Below are positions 37,479-49,267 of a stretch of 64,000 nt of DNA, one piece after another. The notes beneath the pieces are model-generated. The model made no database searches, had not been told where the DNA came from, and saw only the letters and a list, made by a program, of their open reading frames with translations. Each line of letters starts with the position of its first letter. Position 1 is the stretch's first letter. This DNA is from Varroa destructor. Taxonomy: Eukaryota > Arthropoda > Arachnida > Mesostigmata > Varroidae. The stretch covers positions 33,099,309 through 33,163,308 of the forward strand of contig NW_019211457.1 in assembly GCF_002443255.2 (NCBI RefSeq), given 5' to 3'. The position numbers were made by a program, and so were the translations under genes.

Positions 37479-39084
37479 CTAAACATAACTGAATAGCGAT
37501 TCCGCCAAACGTTCGTCGTATTTTATGACTAACTCATTTTCGAGAAGTCGACTTTTCAAGGGGCGCCCTGCTCTGCTCGATACGATTTATTACTTTGAAG
37601 TGGTTTAATGCTGATGAAGGTACAGGCGCAGGATTTGTTTGACTTCAACCCATTCGTTACGTGTGCGCTCTTCGTCACACGAATGCCTAACGTTACGCTG
37701 CGCAACATTGCGGTAGTACTACAAATTAGCCTCAGCAAGCATCAGAATCACCGCGGGCTATACTCAAACGCTTCTGATGACTGTAATCCAGAGTTTCTAT
37801 AGCTATAGCCATTATAATTAGCATAAGCGTGATCTCGACAATGTTTTCGTCAGTTGCTGTTGTTATCGCATTGCGATTCGTGTTGTTTTTGTCGTCGTCG
37901 TTGTTGTTCCTGCTACAGTCGCTACCAGCTCGATCCCTACGGCTGCTGTAACCTTGAAAAGGTGCCAACTTGTGCTTTCTCGTTGTCGCTCTATAGCTAT
38001 AGCCACTAACGGCGGCGATGGCGAGCGAGGAAAGCGCTAGTTAGTCCAAAGCGCAACGCCAGCAATAGCGTTAACGCTGTGCAATCGGCAACAACAATTC
38101 GCAATTGACCCGCCCTCCATGGCGTCATTTCCAGAATCAACGACCACAACAGCAGTATCAGCGGCGCGCCAAGTGTGCCGGAGTCAATTTCGGGAGGCGA
38201 AACGACAGCCCCTGGCTGCCAAACACCGAACGCAGTCTGTTGTTTGTGACCTTGGCAGCTTTGACTTCCTTGTTGTTATGTTGCTGTACCGGTGCTGCTG
38301 TGATGACGCCGCTGGCTTTCTGGAACTGCCCCTGCTGCTGTTGCTGTGCACGCCGCCGCTTGAACAGTTCGCGGTGCCTCCCACTTCTGCCGTCCCCTAT
38401 CTTTCGCCCGAACATCACGTCTTCTCGCTGCCAGCGTCGAGAAGACAGTGTCGATAACAACGAATGCTCGATCAGGCGAGCAAGCGAACTTGCAAATAAC
38501 ATCAATCGAAGCGGCACGGTAACCATTAGCAGTAGCATCTGAAGTATGTGATAGCAAAGGCGGGACCAATAACACGAACTGCAAATTCGCAAAACGTTCG
38601 GCTACAACAGATACGGGACAGCGTAAGGATAAACGTCAAACATAGTGTGACTGGGCCACAGCCACGCATTGGAAAGGAGATGCAACGGAAGAGAAGCTGC
38701 AGCAAGGATTCACCTGCCGAAGCAAACAACTATTGGCGTTAGACACGGCCTTCTGGCAGTCTACGCAGTACTGAACGGTATTTAATGAATGGCCTATACT
38801 AGGTCGCACATGCAAGATATCCGCCATCGACCATTGACTCCAGTCGTTAGTACACTGAACTAGCAATCTATTGTATAACAGGTGGCTCGCTTATCCAATG
38901 TAAACGTTACTCACACAAGCCATGTCTCTACCTATTTTCGTTAATAACAAATGATAGAAACTGCGATAAATGATGAATTAGAAGGACACAGAGCAAACAA
39001 TGACCACTCGGTGGTCTTACAACTTTCGCTAGATGCCAAGACTAGATGCTCATTACAAACTAAGTGCGTACAGCAGGGGGTGAA

Positions 39085-39110
39085 CAAAGTACATTCTTAA
39101 AAGTACTTTG
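39085..39110. repeat. 8-bp inverted repeat, 10-base loop
   Basis: CAAAGTAC and GTACTTTG flank ten AT-rich bases. It is visible directly and its function is unknown. Confidence 0.7.
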
Positions 39111-40483
39111 CGTGCACAGGCGTAAATCAATGAAAACCTTTCGTTGGGATGCCCCGAATCAATCTAGGCAGAGCTCCATCAGCCAGTCTAATCAATGTTT
39201 TTAATCGGCAGATGTTGTGGTGCCTGCTAGCACCGACTTGATTTGACCGTATGTTTGTATGAACTCAGCAAACAACAGCTGAATCTGGCACTGATGTAAC
39301 TGTAAGGCAAGACGTCTATTTTAGGACGTAGCATGTTGCGATTCTAATACATATATGACAAAACAAGAACCTCCGCAATAGACAGACTGTTGCCTTTAAT
39401 CAGATCACAAGAAAAAGCCCACATAGAACCTTTGTGCAAGCCACAACTTAAATACGAGTCTATTGACTTCGACCAAAGCTCCTCCTCCATTCACTTCAAG
39501 GATGTGGCCGGACGTCTGCTGTCAAGGGCCACACTGTCGCGCCTGTTGGCCGTATTCAGCGTTCGGAGACCTTGTTTTACCTGTTGGGAATATCACGGAG
39601 GGAACAAAAAAGAAAATAGCAAAATAAAGCGAAGAATTGAAAGGTTAATTTGTTCAATCGAATCCCAATGGATGTCGTTTTCTTACCCTTAACTGGCAAT
39701 ACTACTCCTCCGATGCAATGTCCCGAGAAGCACTTTGCCCACCTTAACCCAGAAGTATTTTGACGTTTCCACAGAAAACGAAAAAGTGGCTGGTTTTTCA
39801 AGATGAGCAAAACACTCACTGCTTTCGTGCGCACGTTTCAACAGCAACGTAAGAGTAACAGCTTTCTGGGTAACTGAGAAGCTCCTCTCGGCCAGGTTCG
39901 CTTGTTGATTGGAGCGCAGACCCCGCGACAAACATGGAACGTTTCGTAAGGTTTAAGGCAGCTGACCTAGCCGACGAACCCTTTCGGACGGCTGGTCTGT
40001 CCTGGTCTACATTCCAGGCCGGTTGGCTCACCGCATTCTAGAGCCGGATGTAACATAGAATCGGTTTTTCTCGTTCGAGGTGGTCGTCTCTTTAGGCCAG
40101 GGTTGGGCTTCTGTCGTCGTTGTCTCCTCTGGCTTAACCGGGTAGTTGCAGTAGTTCAGGGTTCCACAATAGTGGCACTAGGTCGATATCGAAGATAATG
40201 CCAGTGCGAGCAAGACAGAGCCTAAATAGAAGAATGGAAGATGAGGTTTTGATTGGATGAGGACTTCTAGGGAAACAGGCAAGGAAGAAGAGGGTACGGG
40301 CACCACTGTGTGTGTATGGGGGAGGGCTACTCGGGGGATTGCACGAGCCAACTGGCGCAGGGTGTACAGGCTTACCAGGCCTGTGACGCATATGCGCGGT
40401 TTGCACTCTTCGTCAGAAGCTGGTCCTTTTCTTTCTCCTTTTCCACCTTTCTTGCGTTGTCGTACCGTGGGGTAGGTATTTTA

Positions 40484-40493
40484 TATATAAAAG
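40484..40493 (+). promoter_or_regulatory. TATA-box-like element at the edge of a GC-rich island
   Basis: TATATAAAAG is a textbook TATA box. It sits where a run of ordinary DNA passes into a GC-rich, CpG-rich island (about 40500-41450). No good initiator lies at the expected 30-32 bases downstream, although a TCAG occurs at about 40504. Transcription direction and the gene served are not established. Confidence 0.22.
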
Positions 40494-42128
40494 CTAGCCA
40501 GCTTCAGCCCCCTTCCCCCAGGTATAGCGCCCGGTGAGGAGATTCGTTAGGTGCTTCGTAGGTTTGTCCGCTGCTGGCACAGCAGCTAGTGTTGGCAGGC
40601 ACCGATGAGGTACGCCAAACCCTCCTCCGGGGCCGCTGTTCGGGGGCAGCTTCGCCCCCACCCTCAGGCTGCCTGTCTCTCTCCCTCTTTTGCACACGTT
40701 CGCGGTCTGTGAAGGATTGAGGCAGTACAGATATACGAATACGCTGTATAGAACGGTCCGCCCTTTTTCTTGTTCGGAATGCAAACGAGAGGATTCGATG
40801 AACGGAATCAGTGAGCACGGCGACGGCAGCCGCGGTGGCTGCTGCTGCTGCTCCCACCCTTCCAAACGCGCGGGCCGTGTCCAGGCAGCGACCGCTACCG
40901 CCACTGACTGGCACCAGAAGCGTTTCTTAAAAGACAGTGGTACACCGTTGAACAGTGGGCGCGCAGGGCGGTGGCACTGCTTCGTTAGTGGGTTCGATGG
41001 GGAATCGGTTGGTCGAAGCGGGAGCTGTAGACCAAGATGGATACGCGAGCGAGCCGGGGCATCGAAGATCGTCCCGACGTCCAACGAGTTGTAGGCATGC
41101 GAGCGAAAAGCCCAGGGAGCAATTTGCATCCGTGATCATTCAACGGCCGCCGGTGGTCTCAGGGTCGAGCGCCAACCGTTGGCCTAGCCCGTGGTTCGAA
41201 GCTGCGGCTGCTGCCGCTGTAATGGACCGATTTGATTTCGTTCTTTCTCTTATCTGCGCTCCGTCCGCTTTCTCCCCATTTCGCCCCCAAGAGCGGCAGC
41301 CATCGTCTGTAATCAGCCTCCTTAAAAAACGAAAGCGGCGCGGGTCGGATTGATATGGGCGGAGGTTATCACCCGTCAGGACAGCGTCGTCAGGCCCGCC
41401 GTGCAGATTATGCGCATCGCAAGCGATCACAATATCGAGCTAAACGAACTTCGAAGCGAGCGAAACGTCATTCGACAGTAGACGGTCGTCGCTTAGTTTT
41501 CCTGTGAGACTACCAATGATCAGCCGAGCAGTAAGTCACATTATGGATCGTTCAAGTAACTGCTCAGCTGATTGCCGTATGATCGGACATTACGGAAATG
41601 AAAAGGCATTTTAGGTAGCAGTTGTATTTATGACACGAGAGAGACAAGGAGAAAGAGGAGATAATAATAATAAGGTGAATCAGCGACCTTCGCAGCGACA
41701 CCCCCCTATATAAAAATGCTACATTAGGAAAATAATATTGTCGAACTAATTTTTAAAGCGAAGATCGTTTTGGAAATGTGGCGTAGATGCGTTGAGCGCC
41801 ACGGGAAATTTTACGATAATTTTCGTTATCATAATGCGTAGTTGACATTTAATTTTGCTTTATCATTGTTATCAATATTTTATCATTAAGATAAACAGTT
41901 CTTTCTTCTCTCTGTTATATGCGGTTGTAGCTAGAAAGGTTGGAAAAATCAGAAGATACGTAAGTTTTCACAGGATATACTTATCAAAAGTATCGGACCT
42001 TACGTCGCAAGCAATTACCATTTTACTTTGTGCATTAACAGTTATAGATATATTATTTAAGATAATAAATGAAGGGTTTCTTTTGAGACACAAGAACTAT
42101 CCAACTAAAAAAAGGATTAGTCCAAACC

Positions 42129-42149
42129 ATTATATATATATATATATAT
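42129..42149. repeat. TA dinucleotide microsatellite
   Basis: An uninterrupted TA run is visible directly. Confidence 0.85.
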
Positions 42150-43763
42150 GTTTATGTAGATGGTGGTAATGGGGAAAAGAAGGGGGAGTACAGTGGCAAA
42201 AACAGCTTTTTATATTTGCTGTTGATTTATAATGGAGCCGAAGTAGAAAAAAACGGAGCCAAATTAATAAAAAACTAATTAAGGACAAAGATCTAATGCT
42301 TTTCCAATATACAGCTATAACACCGTAGTCGACTTTTTACGCTTTTGACCTCATTTGATTCGGCCGTTGGCCTCGACCGGGACACATATACATTAGACAT
42401 CAGAGCACGACATCATACGATCGCCGACTCCTAAATACGTCTCTACTTTATGTCTCCACAATTTTTGCGTAGGAAATTAGAGCACGCCGCAATGCAGGCA
42501 TACAAACATTTTCACAAAATCCTTCCCCGGTACCCTAGTTTGTCTCTCTGATCCTAAAATTATTCGGCAGAACATTATCACATACTACAGAAATTGTTAA
42601 GTCACACTTCTTTGGTAATCGTTTCGATTTCCAGCGATATCCGGAACTCTGAAGTTGTCATCACGATTTTTGCCACTTATGCTTTTGCCCTGATTTTTTT
42701 AATCCCCGTTATTTTTTCTTGCGCTACTCGAATGACTTGCGTTTCTTTGCGTTCAATCGAATTGACCCAGTGGTTTGAGCGCCTATTGTCCTCATTCGTT
42801 CTAAGCGACCTGCTCTGATCGGAAGCAACAGAATACAAGCAGCAAATAGAAAGGCTTCGTTCAAGTGGTGGCGTAGGTAGCCGCAACGGCGGAGGTAGTG
42901 ATGAGGCCGGTTTCACCGACGCAGCCTGCAAAGGCTCTCCGCAGAGGGAACGACATCTCCCACCATCGCTTCTTCTTTCTCTACAACTGCTGCTACTGCT
43001 GCACGCTCCGGTAATTATTTTTTGTTTCAAACTTTTTGTGAGCACGGCTGTATTGCCCCATCGGGCCGGCGGGGGCGCCGTGCCTCTGTTACTACGCTGT
43101 CGACCAGTCGGTCTGTCTGGCTCTCATTTTTCTCCTAACCCGCGGAAACTTCCCTCCGGGTTACTAAGGGACACGGACGAGCGTCCCTACGATTCAACTG
43201 ACTGCAACGTTCTATGGAAACGCTTGCCTGCTAGTCAATTGTTAGTGCTCATTTCTCAACGACTCTTGCTACCGAAATCCCAACTATATTCAAAACGAGT
43301 TCCGGAAAGATAGGTTTCATTTTTGTATACGAGTTCATTGTATTACGTGAGTCAGTGCGGCGCGTTTAAATCAAGAAGCTTCAACGAATCTTAACTGCCC
43401 TGAACTATAAGCAAAAACGTTCGAATGTTTTTTTCGCTACTTAATGCAGTCGGTTCACTGATTTACCTCAGGTTAAAAGCGGTGTCAAGCCTAAACTTAC
43501 CAATCGTAAACGCAGAAGACATTGCCTATAAATTGAACAGGACGAATTAATACGCTTCGTGCAGAACTTCTAGCCATCATAATGGTGAGTTCCCCTCCGG
43601 AGAGCAGGGCAAGCTCGTGGAGAAGGGCTGGGCCGCCGGCTTCGATGCCAAAGGGTTTCTTTTTTTCTATTAAGTATTCGTTTATTTTCCCTCGACAGTG
43701 GCGAGTACAGTTCTCCGTTGGGAAAATCGCTAAAACTTGCTTCAGGCTTTGGGTTAGAGTTAG

Positions 43764-44021
43764 GCGGGGAAGCCAAGTTTTGCCTCTCATCTGTTAGTTG
43801 GGGTAGTTGGTGTGGTCGCCGATTTCGTCGATTTGAAGAGACTACTGCTACTAGCACTAGCTCTAGGATCTGCTATGGCAACGAACACAGCTCCTTCGAG
43901 TAACGCCGCGCAAAGAGAGATGGAAGTAAAAAGGTTTAAGGCCTGTTTGTCTGCAGCAGCTCAGTCCAAACCTACCAAGCAGGTTCGGGTGGCGGCAGCA
44001 ATGGCAGCCCCTCGCCAATGA
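43764..44021 (+). CDS. candidate exon, very rich in G-starting codons, hydrophobic then polar
   Basis: The frame opens after a TAG at 43761-43763 and runs 86 codons. It encodes a Gly/Val-rich hydrophobic stretch, an Asp-Leu-Lys-Arg hinge, a second hydrophobic run (LLLLALALGSAMA), then a polar Asn/Gln/Glu/Lys region ending in Ala-rich residues. About 42% of codons start with G, among the highest of the frames I counted. A usable donor (CAG then GTTCGG) lies after 43982, while the acceptor at 43763 is weak. Two closely spaced hydrophobic segments suggest a membrane hairpin or a signal-anchor. Another plus frame (43718-43903) overlaps but is less coding-like. No family is recognised. Confidence 0.27.
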   Translation, partial: AGKPSFASHLLVGVVGVVADFVDLKRLLLLALALGSAMATNTAPSSNAAQREMEVKRFKACLSAAAQSKPTKQVRVAAAMAAPRQ

Positions 44022-44993
44022 GCCTGGTTTGCGGAGGATGAAATTGATACACACTTACTCGAAACACTCGGTAGCCGATAAGGGCATGTGGAATAGAGGA
44101 GCAAAGAGAAGGGGGGACAGCACCGTAGGCAAACGTGGGGAAATCGCGTCTTCGAGCCATCAGGCTTCATCTACCTCCCAAGCTCCTTATGGGAAGTAGT
44201 GGGCTTGTAGAAGGCGCTGCGTTTGGCGTTAGCGGCTAGATCGCAGCGTGGCGCTTAAGAGCTCTAACTCCTAGACCGAATCCAATTTTTCGACAATGCC
44301 AACTAACGTACACAGAAACGCCCAGATACCCATACACTGCACCACACGAACTCCTCCATCGTATGCCCACCTATAGCGCGATCTGTACCCGCTAGCTATG
44401 CCATCTCAACTATCTATTTCCTCTTTTTGTTCTTTTCCCCTTGATTCGAAAAGCCTTTACCCATCTTGTCTCTCCTTACCGCGACTCAACTTGACTTCGA
44501 TACCGTCTGCGAAAACAGATTTTGTGCCCTCCCTTCACTTGCTTGGAGGTTTGCCTGACTATATACATTGCGAACGAGAAACGCCTTCTTCTGTATACAG
44601 GCATTTACTTTCCAACATAGTCCATTGACCGTTCCGTGCATTAAACGGCAAGTGAAATCACGTATCGAAAGATAAGGGACTTTCATTATTCTCACAAATT
44701 GTGTAGTTGTCATGTGTTATTCCAAGACAGCGGCCTGTTTCAGGCACTATTTTGACGCAGAAACCGCAACGTCGAAACCTCTGAATACGACATGGCTTTC
44801 AAGGACACTGGTTTTCGCAGCCACGATGCATGAATGGAGACAATGATCGACTTGCTTTGTGATTCTTCTTGACTAGTGAATGATTGTTTACCATGCTTCT
44901 GTGTTAATACGAGCGATGTAACGAATCTGAAATTTCACAAAAAAATATACAAAGTTTACCAATTAGCAGTGACAATTAGAAAAATGAACGCAC

Positions 44994-45018
44994 ATATATA
45001 TATATATATATATATATA
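44994..45018. repeat. TA dinucleotide microsatellite
   Basis: A TA run of about 12 units is visible directly. Confidence 0.9.
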
Positions 45019-45601
45019 GATGCATCAGGATTAACAGAGCTTCTTAGCAAGTAAGATAAGCACTCCGAAACATTGGCACATACAAGATGGTATACCCCTA
45101 AAGTTATGATGACTATTTGATGTCTTATACACTGCAGAGATGTTCTGTTAATACAGAAATTAATACAAAAACATAAAAGAATTAATATGATTTTCTGCCA
45201 AATTTATAACACCACGTTCATAGGTGATTCACATAATTATATAGACGATTCGTCATCAATTAATATATGTATCCTTTGCTTGGTGGGAAGTCTTAGCATA
45301 CCATGTGCTACTGGCACGGTGACAATACCAGCGGTAGAAGCCATATTCTGCCGGCTTCACTTATCGCCTAACCCTTTTTACCTGCCAGCACTACATATCT
45401 GTCCTATTTCTTCACAATTTGCCACTCAAGAACAGACTGAGGCCAGCGCCGCCGTAGATGTAGCGACGGCAAAAGCAGCAGCGGGAACTATGGTATCGTC
45501 CACATCATCGTGTGTATGTGTGGAACGGGTGTGGACTGACTCGCGTCTAGCCTTTTTTATGAATCATCGCCACAACTTCGCCACTGCTACTGCCGCTAAC
45601 A

Positions 45602-45900
45602 TTACCCCCCGCCCAGGCAGTCTTCCTAGTTTCTCCAATCCAACTCGTCGTTGAGGTCCACGCCGCAGGGTTCACCACATTCTCTCCATCACCACACCCT
45701 ATGCACCTCAACCCAACTCCCGCCATCTCGAAGCTCGAACGCCATACCCCGTGCTTTGGCAAAACCCCTCTTTCTCTTTCTTTCTTTCTTTTGCTCCTTC
45801 ACCCTTAGCCCCCAAGCGATCCCCAAAGACCATCCCTCGAACCTCATCCCTTTTGACAACCCCTTTTGGTTTTGATGGCCTCGAAACCTGAAGCCCCTTA
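45602..45900. other. strand-asymmetric, C-rich and G-poor block
   Basis: On the plus strand this block is strongly C-rich with few G, unlike the DNA on either side, and includes a (TTTC)n pyrimidine run near 45776-45800. The minus strand carries Gly/Lys/Arg-rich open frames (45547-45762 and 45689-45958). The change of composition is abrupt enough to suggest a different origin or a transcribed exon/UTR on the minus strand, but no protein family is recognised. Confidence 0.4.
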
Positions 45901-48900
45901 GTGCAATCGCCGCTTCTTGTGTTCTCGTACAACACCTAGACGACGAAGACGCACACACACGCCTAGTACATGGGATACGACCTACGGAAAGGCGGCATCG
46001 GCAGTACCATTTTGAATACTATACAGTCTAGGCTCATTCCTTTAGAGATATATAGACTAGATCATCGCCCGAAGAGGCTGTGAATAGCAAAGATCGCCTT
46101 CATATCTATAGGTACCATCGTGTGCAACTGGAGCTTTCTCGCAAACGAACGGGGGACAATCAAACGAAAGAAGCAGCACGGCCCTGAAAGATGACATTCG
46201 CATATTCTACTCGTCAATATTACCTTACGGATGTATTTTTTTTTTGCGTGCGGTATCTGCTTTGCTAAAAGTTTAAATAGGTACATATACGAATTTCGAG
46301 AGAGGCATGCAATTAAATATCATGTTTCTTTTTACTTTTCCCACATTTAAGACGCGTATACAAATAGGCTTCTTGTTTATTTGGCCCATAGTTGTACACA
46401 GCAGCCCAGGGCATACCAAACTTTATCCTATTATGAAGCACCAAATTATTAACAGGTGCTAACGACGTTTGACGCTCTTCTCGGAGATCTTTGTTTTTCT
46501 AGTGATCCAGGTTAACTGAAAACCTAAATGTTCCTCAAACGATCCCGTAACAACGAGTCTGCCGCTTTATAGGCTTCACGGACGTGGACGTCAGTTGCAC
46601 CCTGTGTTGCAGGTAGCTGGGGTGCTTACAGCGAACGTCAAAGACGACGTCGGCAGTATTCTCAGTTTCTAATCAGGCATTTGGTGTAGCTCTGCTGCGC
46701 GCCCTGCCTGGCGTCGAACGGTCGGATTATTTGTGCTGAAAAAACTCGACTACCACAGCACTCATCGTGTAGAATACGAAATAGCTTTGTCGTTCTGGCG
46801 AGACGCGAGCTGCACCGCGGGTTGAAGATAGCCGAAAAGGCACTAAGGGCAACGGTAAACGCAGAAAGAAGCGCAGCACTGTAAAGGCGAGGAAAAACTA
46901 GGAGCAAAAAGAGGAGTGTCTAGAGATCCGTTACCACTGACTATGGACGCAAACAGTATGTGCCAGCATGGAGCTCTACCACAGTAAAATGCGAGGCAGG
47001 ATTTCAGCGTATAGCCAACGCGCGGGGCTCGCCGCTGGGGGGTCAAGTTTAAACAAAGGCCGGAGAGGCGTGCGTTTGAAAAATATTACAATATTAGCCC
47101 CTTCTCACACCCCTTTCCCTGTGATTCTCACATCCCGCAGCTCGTTCCCGCTTGCCCTGTTCCACTATTTCCTCCAGCTGCCCTCACGCCGTGTCTTGGT
47201 CAAACGAAAAAAAAGTCTGCCAGAGCCTTCCAATATACTCTTTTCGTCGGCAGCTTCTCGTGCTTTTTTTTGCTCCCGTTTGCCTCCCTCATCAAAACTC
47301 GTGCTGCTGCCACTGCAGCCCAGCCATGGAAGCTGCTTAGCAAGCAAAAGCTGCCTGCTCTTCGAATTTTGACTAGCGCAGGTTCTAGGGTGGGGCAAAT
47401 AGTCAGTCGCCTTGGGTTCGGTCGGTCGGTGGGATCGGGTCGGTCGGTGTCCGTGGGCTAGTATAATAGTGCACAGCAAAAGCAGCACAGGCAAGGGCAA
47501 TTGGCAAAGTTGCGTGGGGCACGCTCGTCGGGGCCCGCATTTTGGTGAGTAAGGGTGAGCGGGATGACGGTGGCACTCTCGAGTACCGCCAACGAGCGTA
47601 GAAAATAGGGTGCAAAAATCAATACGAAAAATGGCTTGCTTACTGGCTGGCTGACTGCTGACTGCTTCCGATCTCCAAAATCGGACCAACACTGGCAGCA
47701 GCAGCCGCGGCAGTAAGAGTGGTAACAATGGTCACAGCCTTTGGTCGGGCAGCGCAATCGACAGTACGAGGTTGAGAACTGCCGGCAACGGCGACAGCAG
47801 CGCGAAGGGAGAACAGCGAAGAGGAACGAAGACAATCCTTGCAGCGAAGCACAACAACGCAGCGGGCGAAACAACTTTGCTTTTTGCGGCTGTAGCAAAG
47901 CTTTCGGTTTGCATCGATCGGCAGCTCCGCCTCCGTCACTAGCGCCTTCATGACGAGACGGACCTAACTAAGATTTCGTAGTGAATCAGGCCAGTATCGT
48001 TACTTTCGTAGAAAGGGCAGCAAAGAGTCCACGAAGTTTCGAATGGATCGCTCGGAAAGGCTCGGCTTTGCTGTCCTGTATTGGCGATCTAAAGATAGCT
48101 AGTTTGCAGCAGCGGAAGCAGCGGCAGTTGGGGATTATGAAAAATCACATATAAAAAAAAGGATTGGAAAGCTGACGAAGACAACGAGAATGGTGGCTCG
48201 AAACGCGATGGAGCTCGAACACGCGCATATGCTCCTGTTACTCTTCGTTCAGATGGCAGAAGCGGTAATGCCGGCACGAGGATGTTCGTTGACTTGTACT
48301 CTCAACGAGCCATGCGAAAGGCAGGAAAAATGAAGAACCTTCGTTGTTCCGTTGATATAAAAGTTAGCGAACACGAAAACTAAAATAACGAAAAGACAAA
48401 AAATTGGGCGAACGAAAGGACCAAGCACACAAACGAGAGGCAAAGTACGGCGAGACCTCGAACGAGGCACGGGGCAGAGCTGCCGTACTCTTGAAAGTAA
48501 AAGTAAGCTAAAGAAAAGAAGAGGATGAAAGCTGCTGCTCCTGCAGCAGCAGCAGCAGAGAATCAGCGGGTGATATTTTTTACTGTTTACGGATTGCCTG
48601 GTTTTGGGATCGGTGTTGCTGTTGCTGCTGGCCTCGTTGCACCATTCGTGTCCTAAACGCCCGTATTTAGCCTTCAATATGACCGTGGCTACGCCGACTG
48701 AACAGCCGCAAAGCAAAACGGGCTTTGCCTCTTTGCGAGGACATGGGATTAACTTGGTTCTGAAGTTTTTTCTTTTTCTCTTTACGCGCCGTAGCTTTAG
48801 CAGAGTAAAGGAATGAATGAATGAAGCCAAAGGCTTCGAGTTGATCCCTTCATACTGTCCAGGACGAAGCTAAAGGGAAAGTCATGCGAACTATTGCTCT

Positions 48901-49047
48901 AGGACCACTGAGCACAACGATAAAGCTGAGAAGAAGAAATTACAGGGAAAAAAGAAGAAGCAGCATCGGCAGCCGTAACAGTAGCAGCTTGTGTGTGTTG
49001 GTCCGCTGGACTCAACTGCGATTGCTGTGCCCCTCCACAGTCTTTGC

Positions 49048-49050
49048 CTG

Positions 49051-49082
<32 letters not shown>

Positions 49083-49083
49083 C

Positions 49084-49122
<39 letters not shown>
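49048..49122 (+). repeat. (CTG)n trinucleotide array, CAG on the minus strand
   Basis: This is 75 bases of CTG with a few TTG and one CTC interruption. On the minus strand one frame reads poly-Gln of about 25 residues, with a stop soon after. Other frames read Leu, Cys, Ala or Ser runs. CAG (opa-type) repeats are common in arthropod regulatory genes, but no flanking coding frame is convincing. Confidence 0.95.
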
Positions 49123-49250
49123 TATGCATGTTTCTTGTGTCCCAATAAATTTTTGTCGTTTCAGCCGTTGTTTTCCGACCGAATGCGTTCGGTCACACTG
49201 TAAGACGCTGTAAGGGCTATTTGAGGCGGGGTGTGTGCAACGACAGAGAT

Positions 49251-49267
49251 GGGGGGAGGGGGGGGGG
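49251..49267 (+). repeat. G homopolymer tract (G6-A-G10)
   Basis: Sixteen G with a single A interruption. A tract this long could form a G-quadruplex. It is visible directly, and a functional role is unknown. Confidence 0.9.

Larger units (their letters stand above)
37479..43763. other. alternating GC-rich islands and AT-rich non-coding DNA
   Basis: GC-rich islands lie at about 38000-38740 (CTG/CAG-rich, open in several frames on both strands) and 40200-41450, with AT-rich DNA at about 38870-39380 and 41480-42590. The long frames here (38105-38542 plus, 38158-38592 minus, 40494-41129 minus, 40690-41094 plus) overlap each other on opposite strands, so they are explained by GC-richness. A CTG-rich, Ser/Cys low-complexity patch occurs at about 42960-43010. 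Confidence 0.4.
44022..49047. other. non-coding stretch with an asymmetric C-rich block
   Basis: No supported gene. 44640-45190 is AT-rich with a TA microsatellite. 45600-45900 is markedly C-rich and G-poor on the plus strand (listed separately). From about 47000 the DNA becomes GC- and CTG/CAG-rich, and long minus-strand frames (47165-47728, 48249-48830) appear. These are Ser/Cys/Arg/Leu-rich and overlap other open frames, so I treat them as compositional. Confidence 0.4.

Noticed and set aside
38105..38592. Open frames of about 145 codons on both strands, one with a short Gln run
   Set aside because: Several frames are open at once over CTG/CAG-rich DNA, so no single reading can be supported.
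40494..41129. Minus-strand open frame of 211 codons, the longest in the window
   Set aside because: It lies in a GC-rich island where plus-strand frames of 132-134 codons and another minus frame are also open. Composition is Pro/Arg/Gly/Leu-rich without a domain, so GC content explains it.
47165..47728. Minus-strand open frame of 187 codons
   Set aside because: It is low-complexity (Leu/Arg/Pro/Ser) and overlaps two other open minus frames and a plus frame in the same GC-rich region.
48249..48830. Minus-strand open frame of 193 codons
   Set aside because: It contains Cys/Ser runs from a CAG-type tract and hydrophobic patches without order, and no splice context or family is recognisable.
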